A DNA stretch of 64,000 nucleotides from NCBI GenBank assembly GCA_017849585.1, contig JAFIGT010000026.1, positions 1 to 64,000 on the forward strand, read 5' to 3'. This DNA is from Verrucomicrobium sp. (GTDB lineage: Bacteria > Verrucomicrobiota > Verrucomicrobiia > Methylacidiphilales > UBA1321). The notes below the pieces were generated by a model. That model saw only the letters and a list, made by a program, of their open reading frames with translations. It made no database searches and was not told where the DNA came from. Positions 18,797-26,482 of the stretch are shown one piece after another (positions within the stretch are counted from its first letter, which is position 1; each line of letters begins with the position of its first letter). The translations under genes were made by a program, and so were the position numbers.

Positions 18797-19861
18797 ATGT
18801 CGTCGACCGGGCTCACATTGGACAACCTCACGCTACCCAAGGAAAAAACCTACTTGGGGATTATTGCCGTCATCGCCGGAGCCATATGGCTGCTGCTGCT
18901 CTGCCTCATTTTCCCCATCTTTTTCGGTCTCGGTTTTGCCCTGCTCATCTGGCTCGCCAACGGCTTGCTGATTGCCCGCCTCAAATCCGAATCTGTTAAG
19001 GTAAGCGATCGACAGCTGCCGGAATTGAATGCCGTCTTCAAGGAAGTCTGTAAAAAGCTTCAATGTAACGGCACACCCGAACTCTACGTCCTGCAATCAG
19101 GCGGCACTCTCAACGCCTTCGCCACACGCCATTCGGGTCGTAATTTCGTGGTCCTTTATTCGGACATGGTCGAAGCCTACGGAGTCAATTCCGATGAGAT
19201 CAAATTCATCCTCGGCCATGAGATCGGCCATATCCACCGCAACCATTTGCTCAAGCTCATCCTGCTGGGTCCCGGCTTGTGGCTCCCGCTCGTGGGCCAT
19301 GCCTATAGCCGCGCTTGCGAAGCCTCATGCGACCGCTACGGTGCCTATGCCACGGAAAATATCGATGGAGCCTTGCGCGCCATGATGAAACTCTCCGGAG
19401 GAAAAGAGGCCGCTCGCGCCATGAACCCCGATTGTTTCGCGGAACAATACCATCAGGATCGTGGCTTCTTTATTTCCTGGCATGAATTGATTTCCGGCTA
19501 CCCCACTCTCTCGCAGAGAATGGCCAATCTGGTTGCCATTCGCGACAATACCCAAATGCCCCGCGCCGGACGCAATCCCTTGGCTTACTTATTTGCTTTC
19601 TTCAGCATGGGTAGTTCGACCAGTGGTGGCGGTGGACTGTTGACCACCATCTTCGTGATTGCCTTGATGGCTGGTTTAGCCTTGCCCGCTATTGAAGGAG
19701 CCCAAAAAAAAGCTCGGGAAGTGCAACGTCAGGCGGAATTACACCAGCAACAACAAAGCTTGCTGGATGAAAAGAGTACGCCAGCCAATCCCAATACTTT
19801 GCAGCCACTCGCTACGGAATCGACCTCCGAAACAACCCCGGCTCCAACTGCTACCAACTAG
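18797..19861 (+). CDS. M48-family zinc metalloprotease, membrane-bound
   Basis: 354 residues. A hydrophobic hairpin at about residues 18-50 is followed by the protease domain. The zinc site is HEIGHIHRNH (HExxH), and the third ligand is the Glu of ACEASCDRYGAYA. A further helix lies at GLLTTIFVIALMAGLALPA, then a glutamine-rich and serine/threonine/proline-rich tail to the end. It resembles HtpX and the tail-less M48 enzymes that degrade membrane or envelope proteins. AAAAGGAT just before the ATG is a good ribosome binding site. Confidence 0.85.
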   Translation: MSSTGLTLDNLTLPKEKTYLGIIAVIAGAIWLLLLCLIFPIFFGLGFALLIWLANGLLIARLKSESVKVSDRQLPELNAVFKEVCKKLQCNGTPELYVLQSGGTLNAFATRHSGRNFVVLYSDMVEAYGVNSDEIKFILGHEIGHIHRNHLLKLILLGPGLWLPLVGHAYSRACEASCDRYGAYATENIDGALRAMMKLSGGKEAARAMNPDCFAEQYHQDRGFFISWHELISGYPTLSQRMANLVAIRDNTQMPRAGRNPLAYLFAFFSMGSSTSGGGGLLTTIFVIALMAGLALPAIEGAQKKAREVQRQAELHQQQQSLLDEKSTPANPNTLQPLATESTSETTPAPTATN

Positions 19862-19907
19862 CGGCGGCAGATCAGGCGAAATGACGGATGCAGGTGCCTT
19901 GCTGTAT

Positions 19908-19926
19908 GGCGGTTCGGTGAACCGCC
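19908..19926. repeat. Palindromic repeat, TTCGGTGAA type, copy 2
   Basis: GGCGGTTC pairs with GAACCGCC around a GGT loop, eight perfect pairs. It lies about 45 bases after the M48 protease stop, so it may also act as a transcript end. It has the same TTCGGTGAA centre as copy 1 at 13150. Confidence 0.65.
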
Positions 19927-20014
19927 TCAGCGGTACCCACTTACGCTACCCTTGACGTAAACAGCGCTCTCTCGCACACTGGCAGCTTCACTTTTACCCA
20001 AAGGATTTTGATTT

Positions 20015-21562
20015 ATGAAAAAGACTGTCGCTTTGATCATCCGAGACGGCTGGGGCATCAGCCCCAACGGTCTCGCCGCCGCGCAAAAAGAAGGCAACGC
20101 CCCCCTGCTCGCCAAGCTGCCCTTCCACGATTCCGTTTATGCCAAATATCCCCAGAGCCGCCTCAGCGCCTGCGGCACCGACGTCGGTCTGCCGGAAGGT
20201 CAGATGGGCAATAGCGAAGTCGGCCACCTGAACCTCGGCGCGGGCCGCATCGTTTATCAGGATCTCACCCGCATCAATCTCGCGATCAAGAACAACGAAC
20301 TCGGCAAGATCCCGGCGCTCGTTGACCTCTTCAAGACGCTCGTCTCGACCAACAAAGCCCTGCACCTCTGGGGTCTTCTCTCCGACGGCGGCGTGCACTC
20401 GAGCGAAGAACACCTCTACGCCCTCATCGCGGAAGCGAAAAAAGCCGGCGTGAAGGACATCTACGTCCATGCCTTCATGGATGGCCGCGACACCTCTCCG
20501 AATAACGGCGTCAAATACGTCGCCGCGCTCCTCGCAAAAATGAAGGAAATCGGCGCGGGCAAACTCGCCACGATGGTGGGCCGCTACTACGCCATGGATC
20601 GCGATCAACGCTGGGACCGCAACAAGCTCGCGTGGGATCTCCTGTTCTCGGGCAAGGGCGCTTACGCCGCCGACCCGATCAAGGCGATCGAAGGTTACTA
20701 CGCCGACGGCAAGACGGATGAATTCCTCCCAGCCACCGTCTGTATCGAGCAGCCCCGCCCGATCATCCAGAACGGCGATGGCATTCTGTTCTTCAACTTC
20801 CGCTCCGACCGCGGTCGCCAGCTCAGCCGCGCGATCCTCGCGGACAAGTGGGACAACTTCGACCGCGTGGTGCACCCGAAGGTTCACTTCGTCACGATGA
20901 CCCAGTACGACGCCACCTACGGCGTGCCGATCCTGTTCCCGCCGCAAAGCATGAACAACATCCTCGGCCAGGTTGTCAGCGCCGCGGGCAAAACCCAGTT
21001 GCGCATGGCGGAAACCGAAAAGTATCCGCACGTCACCTACTTCTTCAACGGCGGCGTGGAAATCGCCTACCCCGGCGAAGATCGCGAGATGGCCGCTTCC
21101 CCGAAAGTCGCGACCTACGACTTGAAGCCCGAGATGAGCGCACCCGAGTTGACCGACAAGGTCATCGCCCGCCTCGACACCGGCAAGTATGATCTCTTGA
21201 TCCTCAACTTCGCGAACCCGGACATGGTCGGCCACACTGGCAGCCTGCCCGCCGCGATCAAGGCCGTGGAAACCATCGACGCCTGCGTAAAGCGCGTGGT
21301 GGAAAAGCTTCTCGCCATCGGCGGCTGCGCCATTCTCACCGCCGATCACGGCAACTGCGAACGCATGATCGCCGAGGACGGTACGCCGCACACCGCCCAC
21401 ACGACGAACCTCGTGCAGTTCATCTACGTCGCCGCGAATGCGGACAAGGCCAAGATGGAAGACGGCATCCTCGCGGACGTCGCCCCCACCCTGCTCTATC
21501 TGCTCGGCGTGCCGAAGCCTGCGGAAATGACCGGCCACAGCCTGATCACCATCAGCAAGTAA
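20015..21562 (+). CDS. gpmI: Phosphoglycerate mutase, 2,3-bisphosphoglycerate-independent
   Basis: 515 residues, standard length. It interconverts 3- and 2-phosphoglycerate in glycolysis using two manganese ions. The first metal ligand is in IIRDGWGISPNG, the phosphorylated Ser in GNSEVGHLNLGAGR, substrate residues in HAFMDGRDTSP and FFNFRSDRGRQLSR, and late metal ligands in FANPDMVGHTG, TADHGNCERM and HTAHTTN. CAAAGGAT is the likely ribosome binding site. A strong hairpin follows the stop at 21569. On the reverse strand a 545-codon open frame exists, which is simply a shadow of biased codon use. Confidence 0.96.
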   Translation: MKKTVALIIRDGWGISPNGLAAAQKEGNAPLLAKLPFHDSVYAKYPQSRLSACGTDVGLPEGQMGNSEVGHLNLGAGRIVYQDLTRINLAIKNNELGKIPALVDLFKTLVSTNKALHLWGLLSDGGVHSSEEHLYALIAEAKKAGVKDIYVHAFMDGRDTSPNNGVKYVAALLAKMKEIGAGKLATMVGRYYAMDRDQRWDRNKLAWDLLFSGKGAYAADPIKAIEGYYADGKTDEFLPATVCIEQPRPIIQNGDGILFFNFRSDRGRQLSRAILADKWDNFDRVVHPKVHFVTMTQYDATYGVPILFPPQSMNNILGQVVSAAGKTQLRMAETEKYPHVTYFFNGGVEIAYPGEDREMAASPKVATYDLKPEMSAPELTDKVIARLDTGKYDLLILNFANPDMVGHTGSLPAAIKAVETIDACVKRVVEKLLAIGGCAILTADHGNCERMIAEDGTPHTAHTTNLVQFIYVAANADKAKMEDGILADVAPTLLYLLGVPKPAEMTGHSLITISK

Positions 21563-21568
21563 AGCCCA

Positions 21569-21590
21569 GAGGGGGACTTCGGTCCCCCTC
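21569..21590 (+). terminator. UUCG-capped hairpin after gpmI
   Basis: GAGGGGGAC and GTCCCCCTC form a perfect nine-pair stem closed by a TTCG tetraloop, starting six bases after the gpmI stop. There is no T-run behind it, so it may stabilise the 3' end or aid a factor-dependent stop rather than terminate alone. Confidence 0.55.
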
Positions 21591-21702
21591 GCTCCCACCC
21601 GGGCAGCCGGCGGGTTACCCTCCCTCAACATCTGCGTTTGCCAACTCGCATTAAGGGAGTATTACAGAATGAGGCACAAAAAAACTCCACCCTAGGATTT
21701 TT

Positions 21703-22722
21703 ATGACCACTCCCACCACCAGACCGGCCCTCGACCTTATCCGCCGTCCGCGCCGCAACCGCCTCTCTTCCGCGATTCGCGATCTCACCCAGGAAACGCG
21801 CCTCCTAGTCACTGACCTCGTCGCCCCGCTCTTCGTCAAGGAAGACTCCGGAGCGCCCGAACCGATCGCCAGCATGCCGGGCCAATTTCGCTATAACATC
21901 GCCGACCTCGTCAAGGAATGCGGCCACCTCCAGAGCCTCGGCATTCAGGCCGTCGCACTCTTCCCGCAAATCGCCTCGGAACACAAGGACCCGCACGGCT
22001 CCTATGCCCTCGCGCAAAAGAACGTTCTTTTCGCCGCGATCAAAACCGTGAAGGACGCCCACCCGGACCTCGTCATCATCTCCGACGTCGCCCTCGATCC
22101 CTACACCGACCACGGCCACGACGGCTTGGTCGACGCGCAGACCGGCATTGTGATGAATGATGCAACCGTCGAGATTCTCTGCCTGCTCTCCATCGAACTC
22201 GCCAAATCCGGCGCAGACATCGTGGCCCCCTCCGATATGATGGACGGCCGCATTGGCGCGATCCGCACCGCGCTCGACGAAACCGGTTTCATCAATCGCG
22301 GCATTCTCGCCTACTCCGCCAAATTCGCTTCCGCCTACTACGGTCCCTTCCGCGACGCCGTCGGCAGCAAAAAATCACCCGACGCGCCGCCGCTCGATAA
22401 ACGCAACTACCAGCTCAACCCCGCCAACGCGCGTGAAGCCATGCTCGAAGCGCGGCTCGACGAGGAAGAGGGCGCGGACATGCTCATGGTGAAACCCGCC
22501 GGACTCTACCTCGACATCATCCGCCAACTTCGCGACCGCACGGCACTTCCCGTCGCCGCCTATCAGGTCTCCGGCGAATACGCGCAGATCCACGCCGCCG
22601 CCGACCGCGGCTGGCTCAATCTCGCCGCCACCCGCGACGAATCACTCCTCGCCATCAAACGCGCCGGAGCCGACATCATCCTCACCTACTTCGCCAAGGA
22701 CATCGCCCAAACCCTCGCATAG
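21703..22722 (+). CDS. hemB: Delta-aminolevulinic acid dehydratase (porphobilinogen synthase)
   Basis: 339 residues. It joins two aminolevulinate molecules to porphobilinogen in haem synthesis. The active lysines are in YSAKFASAYYGPFRDA and MLMVKPAGLYLDI. The segment DVALDPYTDHGHDGL replaces the cysteine-rich zinc loop of animal enzymes with aspartates, so the enzyme is of the magnesium-using type. PSDMMDGRIGAIR and YQVSGEYAQI are further family marks. The stop TAG is followed directly by a palindromic repeat. Haem O/A synthases, ccsA and resB at 47-55 kb use the same pathway but are not linked here. Confidence 0.96.
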   Translation: MTTPTTRPALDLIRRPRRNRLSSAIRDLTQETRLLVTDLVAPLFVKEDSGAPEPIASMPGQFRYNIADLVKECGHLQSLGIQAVALFPQIASEHKDPHGSYALAQKNVLFAAIKTVKDAHPDLVIISDVALDPYTDHGHDGLVDAQTGIVMNDATVEILCLLSIELAKSGADIVAPSDMMDGRIGAIRTALDETGFINRGILAYSAKFASAYYGPFRDAVGSKKSPDAPPLDKRNYQLNPANAREAMLEARLDEEEGADMLMVKPAGLYLDIIRQLRDRTALPVAAYQVSGEYAQIHAAADRGWLNLAATRDESLLAIKRAGADIILTYFAKDIAQTLA

Positions 22723-22742
22723 CAGGGCTGAGCCCTGCACCC
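22722..22742. repeat. GGGCTGAGCCC palindromic repeat, copy 1
   Basis: GCAGGGC pairs with GCCCTGC around TGA, then ACCC follows. It starts within the hemB stop codon. The same 21 bases are found at 46974-46994, where the loop TGA is the stop codon of the phosphoesterase, and in degraded form at 55508. Confidence 0.75.
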
Positions 22743-22812
22743 CGCTCAAGGAGTTCATACCTTTGGGCGAGAGTTGAGACCACTATTCCAGAACCCTCAG
22801 CAAATGGCGAAG

Positions 22813-22850
22813 ATTCCCTTTGATGGGAGTGTAGGGGCAATGCCCCCACC
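22813..22850. repeat. CCCTTTG/GTGTAGGG repeat, copy 1
   Basis: The block ATTCCCTTTG-ATGGGAGTGTAGGGGCA-ATGCCCCCA lies between the convergent hemB and L,D-transpeptidase genes. A related sequence at 33399-33434 has the same order of motifs. The final GGGGCA-ATGCCCC part can form a hairpin. Confidence 0.5.
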
Positions 22851-22851
22851 C

Positions 22852-23919
22852 TCACGGCTGCACGTCGACGGGCGTGCCGATCTTGATCATCTTGTAGAGT
22901 TTTTCCGCGTTCCAGTTACAGAGCCGGAAACAGCCGTGTGATTGCGTGCGGGAAATATCCTCCGGCTCCGGCGTACCGTGCATGCCATAGCCCGGCAGAC
23001 TCAGACCGATCCACATCGTGCCGACCGGATTATTCGGACCGGGAGGAATGATGATTCGCTTCGTGATTCCCTCTGCCGTCGCCACCTCGGGAAAGAGATC
23101 CGGACTGAACGTATAGTTCGGATTCGGCGCGTAGTTTTTCACCGTCAATACCCCGTTCGGTCGCTTGTTTTTATCCTTCGCGATGGAGCACGGGAAGCTC
23201 GCTAAAATCCGACCGTCCGCATCGAGCGCCTGAATCGTTGTTTCCGCGAGCAAAATACGAATCGAAGCGGCCTTCGGCAGCGGCGCCGCGGGGAATACCT
23301 TCGGACCGATCACTTCGGTGCCCACGGCGATCTCCTTGATGTCCGGATTCAACGCCTTGATGTAAGCGCGCGTGCAGTGGAATTTCTCGCCAAGCATTTC
23401 CCAACCGTCGTTATACCCGAGGAACGGCACTTTGCTTTTTTCCAGCCACAATTTCGGCGGCGGCGCAATGGTCGCGATATCCGCTTCGGTGATGACGTAA
23501 TTGGTAAACGGCTCGCCCGGCTCGCCGATGCGCGCGCGCGTGTCGGGATCGAGTTGACTCGTCACCGGCAATCCGTTCGCTTCCTGAAACGCCTTTAGTG
23601 CCCGCTGCGTTCGCATGCCCACATCGCCATCCACAAAGCCGCAGGAGAAATGCATCCGTTCCAAAGCGACCTGATAGGCCGCGACCCGTTCGGTCGTGAG
23701 CTTCTCCGGATCCTCCGGCAACGCGCGCAAGGCGGGTGGTTCGGCGGGAGCGGGAATCGGTTTGGGCGTCGGCGTCGGCAATGGTTGCGGCGGGGTCGGT
23801 TCCTTGACCGGTTCCTGTACGGCGGGAGAGGTGGTCGCCACAGAAGGAGCCGGGGCTGGCGTAGGCGCGGGAGCCGGGATGGGAGATGGCACCGGAGTGG
23901 GAGCGGGTGGAGGCACCAC
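22852..23919 (-). CDS. L,D-transpeptidase (YkuD) with peptidoglycan-binding domain; likely frameshift partner of the upstream frame
   Basis: 355 codons from the first possible start, a GTG inside a long proline/alanine/threonine linker (roughly residues 1-65) with no ribosome binding site. Then comes a peptidoglycan-binding domain (FSCGFVDGDVGMRTQRALKAFQEANGLP) and a C-terminal YkuD transpeptidase domain, whose active site is HGCFRLCNW (Cys nucleophile) with YGMHGTPEPE before it. These enzymes form 3-3 crosslinks in peptidoglycan or attach proteins to it, and must be outside the cytoplasm, yet this frame has no signal or anchor. Reading back through the linker, the frame stays open to the A10 run at 23983-23992. 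A -1 shift there would add the anchor encoded upstream and give a single protein of about 467 residues. Confidence 0.85.
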   Translation of the reverse strand: MVPPPAPTPVPSPIPAPAPTPAPAPSVATTSPAVQEPVKEPTPPQPLPTPTPKPIPAPAEPPALRALPEDPEKLTTERVAAYQVALERMHFSCGFVDGDVGMRTQRALKAFQEANGLPVTSQLDPDTRARIGEPGEPFTNYVITEADIATIAPPPKLWLEKSKVPFLGYNDGWEMLGEKFHCTRAYIKALNPDIKEIAVGTEVIGPKVFPAAPLPKAASIRILLAETTIQALDADGRILASFPCSIAKDKNKRPNGVLTVKNYAPNPNYTFSPDLFPEVATAEGITKRIIIPPGPNNPVGTMWIGLSLPGYGMHGTPEPEDISRTQSHGCFRLCNWNAEKLYKMIKIGTPVDVQP

Positions 23920-23978
23920 GACCGGCGGTGTGGGCGTCGAAAGAGTTGCCGTGTCCGGTTTAGGCGGAACGGTCTTCT

Positions 23979-23992
23979 TTACTTTTTTTTTT
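23979..23992 (-). other. Probable programmed -1 frameshift site (A AAA AAG then TAA)
   Basis: Ten consecutive A residues (minus strand) are followed by GTAA. In the upstream frame the last codons are GAA AAA AAA AAG TAA, so the heptamer A AAA AAG (23982-23988) sits in exactly the register used by the dnaX frameshift site, directly before the stop. A slip of one base back continues as AAA GTA AAG AAG ACC into the transpeptidase linker. Just upstream is a G-rich stretch (GGGGGGCGG) that could act as a stimulator. A homopolymer sequencing error is the main alternative. Confidence 0.6.
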
Positions 23993-24254
23993 CGCCGCCC
24001 CCCAGATCGAATACTTCGGCATCGGGGTGCTGCGTGGTCAGTTGCTTGAGTCGCTTTTGATTTTCGCGCTCAGCGGTCGATGGCCCAGGTCGTGGCCAGA
24101 CGTACCAGAGAATCGCCCCCAGCAGCAGCACGACAAACGCGCCGATCAATACCACGCTCAAATCGAAAGAGGAACCGCCACCTCCGCCACTGGAGGGTTT
24201 ACGCTTGCGGGAAGGTTTGGCTGGAAGGCGTTTATTCGCCATGGCCGAGAGCAT
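23979..24254 (-). CDS. Membrane-anchor frame upstream of the L,D-transpeptidase
   Basis: 91 residues ending EKKK. It has a basic, glycine-rich N-terminus, one clear membrane helix (LSVVLIGAFVVLLLGAILWYVW) and an outside-facing charged segment. The topology (positive end inside, single helix) is that of a signal anchor. It has no recognisable domain of its own. Two starts are possible, at 24252-24254 and at 24240-24242. Because it ends at the slippery A-run whose -1 frame is the transpeptidase linker, it most likely encodes the missing N-terminal anchor of that enzyme. Alone, it would be a short bitopic protein. Confidence 0.65.
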   Translation of the reverse strand: MLSAMANKRLPAKPSRKRKPSSGGGGGSSFDLSVVLIGAFVVLLLGAILWYVWPRPGPSTAERENQKRLKQLTTQHPDAEVFDLGGGEKKK

Positions 24255-24329
24255 AACGCTCTTTGGCCACTTGCCAACGGGAAAAAATAATCGTGAGCGG
24301 AATGGAGAAGTCCGCAGATTTCTCCTCCC

Positions 24330-26474
24330 CTACGGCTCCAGTGGTCCGAAGAGCTTGGCGCGTTCACGGGCCTTTGCGGCCGCATCCGCATGACCGAGTT
24401 GCTCCTCCACGCGGGCGAGCAGTTCGTAGCGACGGACGTTGGCGATGGCGAACAGGTCATTCTCCCGCAACAACGGAGTCGCGTCATTCACGCGCCCGGT
24501 TTCCATCAACGCTTCGGCCAGTAGGGTAAACCCAATATCATTCGCCGTGTGGCGCGGGAGCGGGTCCAATAGCGAGATGACCGCCTTCCATTCGCCGCGC
24601 TGCGCCAGCACGGTAGCGCGAAAAAGCAGACTGGCCGGTTGGTTCTCCGGTTTTTCCGCCAAGGCATACAACGCCGCGAGGGGCTCGCGCGAAAGATACG
24701 GCGGTGCAGTCACCATTTTGCGAGCGACCTCCCAGAACAGAAACTTCGATTGCCACAGTGCGGGCAATTGCATGAGCTGGGTAAACGCGAGTTTGTTGCA
24801 GCCCCGGCCCATGGAATGCAGCGTGAGCAACTGCCGGTAATAGAGAAACGCGCGGGAGGGAAATCCGTTCTGCTCGTGATTGCTCACGAAGCGCTGCGCA
24901 ATCGATTCGCAGGTCATTTCGGATAGCTCTGGATGCGCCTCGTTCGGCAGCCAGACCGAACCGTCGGGCGCATAGAACACGCACCGCCACCCCTCCTGCC
25001 GCAGATAGTACGGCCAGTTATAGGCCATGTTCGCGACAATGGTAATATCGGGTTGATAGCGTCTCAGCAACACCGGCAGCGAGGCAGGCTGTTCGCTCGC
25101 CAGCCCGATCTCGTGAATCATCGACTCCGAATATTTGCCAAAGCCCGTATCGCAATAGGTCTGCCCCTGGTTATAGCCCACGTATTGCAGCCAGCCACCA
25201 AACTCGGAGCGATGGAAGAGCCGTCCATTCAACCCCTGCTGTTTCATCCACTCCACCGCATTGAGCGGCAATTCGGTTTGGCGCTGATTCCAATCTTTCC
25301 ACCGTGCCACCGGCGAAAGAGTCGAGGTCGGGCGCAACTCCTCGTTCAGGAGCAGCAGAACTCCAAGCAACAAAACCAATGCGACCAGAAAGGGCCGTAT
25401 CGACGAGGTCATCGAGACAGGAATCGCGGCGGCCTCGCGCTCCCGTTTGCGCGGCTCGAAAACAATCGCGCTCAGCGCAACTCCGGGCGCGAGCAGGGCG
25501 AAGATCGCGAGATGCCGTTCGCTGGTGAAGGTCGCGCGGAAAAAGAACAGCGCGAGAATCAGAAACGACCACGACAGCCCGCCGCGAAAGCGCAGGCAGG
25601 CCAGCGCAATCAGCGCGAGCTGCAGCAACATCACAATGACCGTGAAATCGAATGGATTAAAAGCCAGCGGCTGCATCTCCGTCACATACGCGCGGATCAA
25701 CTCGTTCCCCTGATGATAAAACGGCAGCCACAGCCGCGCAGGACCATACGGTGTGAAGAAACAGGCCCCCACCACCAAGATCGAGATCTTCGCCCAATGC
25801 AGCGTGGCAGTACGAGGAAAACGTCTTTCGCTCCATGCGGCACGTAGAGTCATCTCCACGCCAAATCCCACCACCAACGCCGGGCCCAGAATAAATCCGC
25901 TATGTGCATTCACCCACAAGACCTGTCCCAGCACCAGCGGCCAAAAGGCTTTCCAGCCTTCCTCCCGATGGAGCAGCAGAAAGGTCAAAAAGAACACGAG
26001 CCCCAGTGACGTCGCCAATTCTGGCCGCAATGTAAACCGCCCCAGGCTCAACACCACGCTCAGAAACAGCGAGGCTCCGAGCAAGGCCGTGGGGAAATGA
26101 AGCCGGCGTCCGGCACGAAAATAGAGCGCGTAGAGGAGAACAAGCAATCCCGCGCACAACGTCGCCGCGCCCACTTCACCAAAGCGCCACGCCAGCCAGA
26201 TCACCCCTTGGTAAAAAGGATACTCATTGATCAGCGGCGCGTGGAGATTCGGGTAGTTGAATACATCCTGCCGCAGGAACGCCCCATGGTGGATCATCCA
26301 GTCCGCTTGCGCCAGATGCCAACCCAGATCCGGCGCGGTGATTTGCGGCGCGAAGCCATAGAGAGCCACGCAGGCATAGAGAAGCCATTCGAAGCTATGA
26401 ATCAAAACGGTTTGCGCCCGTCCAAGGACGAGCGCAAAACCTGAGAACGAGCCGGACTGCGGGGCCGGGTCCAT
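24330..26474 (-). CDS. Polytopic membrane protein, GT-C-like, with a helical-repeat C-terminus
   Basis: 714 residues. The first 400 or so hold 9-11 membrane helices. Near the N-terminus, between the first helices, is an acidic-aromatic loop DLGWHLAQADWMIHHGAF, in the position where GT-C glycosyltransferases keep a catalytic Asp. The soluble C-terminus (from about residue 420) ends in TPR-like pairs such as LLRENDLFAIANVRRYELLARVEEQLGHADAAAKA. A GGGGGAG ribosome binding site precedes the ATG, which is only 8 bases after the GspF-like gene, so it belongs to that operon. A pilin glycosyltransferase is one possibility; this is inference, not recognition. Confidence 0.5.
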   Translation of the reverse strand: MDPAPQSGSFSGFALVLGRAQTVLIHSFEWLLYACVALYGFAPQITAPDLGWHLAQADWMIHHGAFLRQDVFNYPNLHAPLINEYPFYQGVIWLAWRFGEVGAATLCAGLLVLLYALYFRAGRRLHFPTALLGASLFLSVVLSLGRFTLRPELATSLGLVFFLTFLLLHREEGWKAFWPLVLGQVLWVNAHSGFILGPALVVGFGVEMTLRAAWSERRFPRTATLHWAKISILVVGACFFTPYGPARLWLPFYHQGNELIRAYVTEMQPLAFNPFDFTVIVMLLQLALIALACLRFRGGLSWSFLILALFFFRATFTSERHLAIFALLAPGVALSAIVFEPRKREREAAAIPVSMTSSIRPFLVALVLLLGVLLLLNEELRPTSTLSPVARWKDWNQRQTELPLNAVEWMKQQGLNGRLFHRSEFGGWLQYVGYNQGQTYCDTGFGKYSESMIHEIGLASEQPASLPVLLRRYQPDITIVANMAYNWPYYLRQEGWRCVFYAPDGSVWLPNEAHPELSEMTCESIAQRFVSNHEQNGFPSRAFLYYRQLLTLHSMGRGCNKLAFTQLMQLPALWQSKFLFWEVARKMVTAPPYLSREPLAALYALAEKPENQPASLLFRATVLAQRGEWKAVISLLDPLPRHTANDIGFTLLAEALMETGRVNDATPLLRENDLFAIANVRRYELLARVEEQLGHADAAAKARERAKLFGPLEP

Positions 26475-26482
26475 TCTCCCCC

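Noticed and set aside
19994-21631. Open frame of 545 codons on the minus strand
   Set aside because: It is antisense to gpmI, whose active-site motifs are complete.
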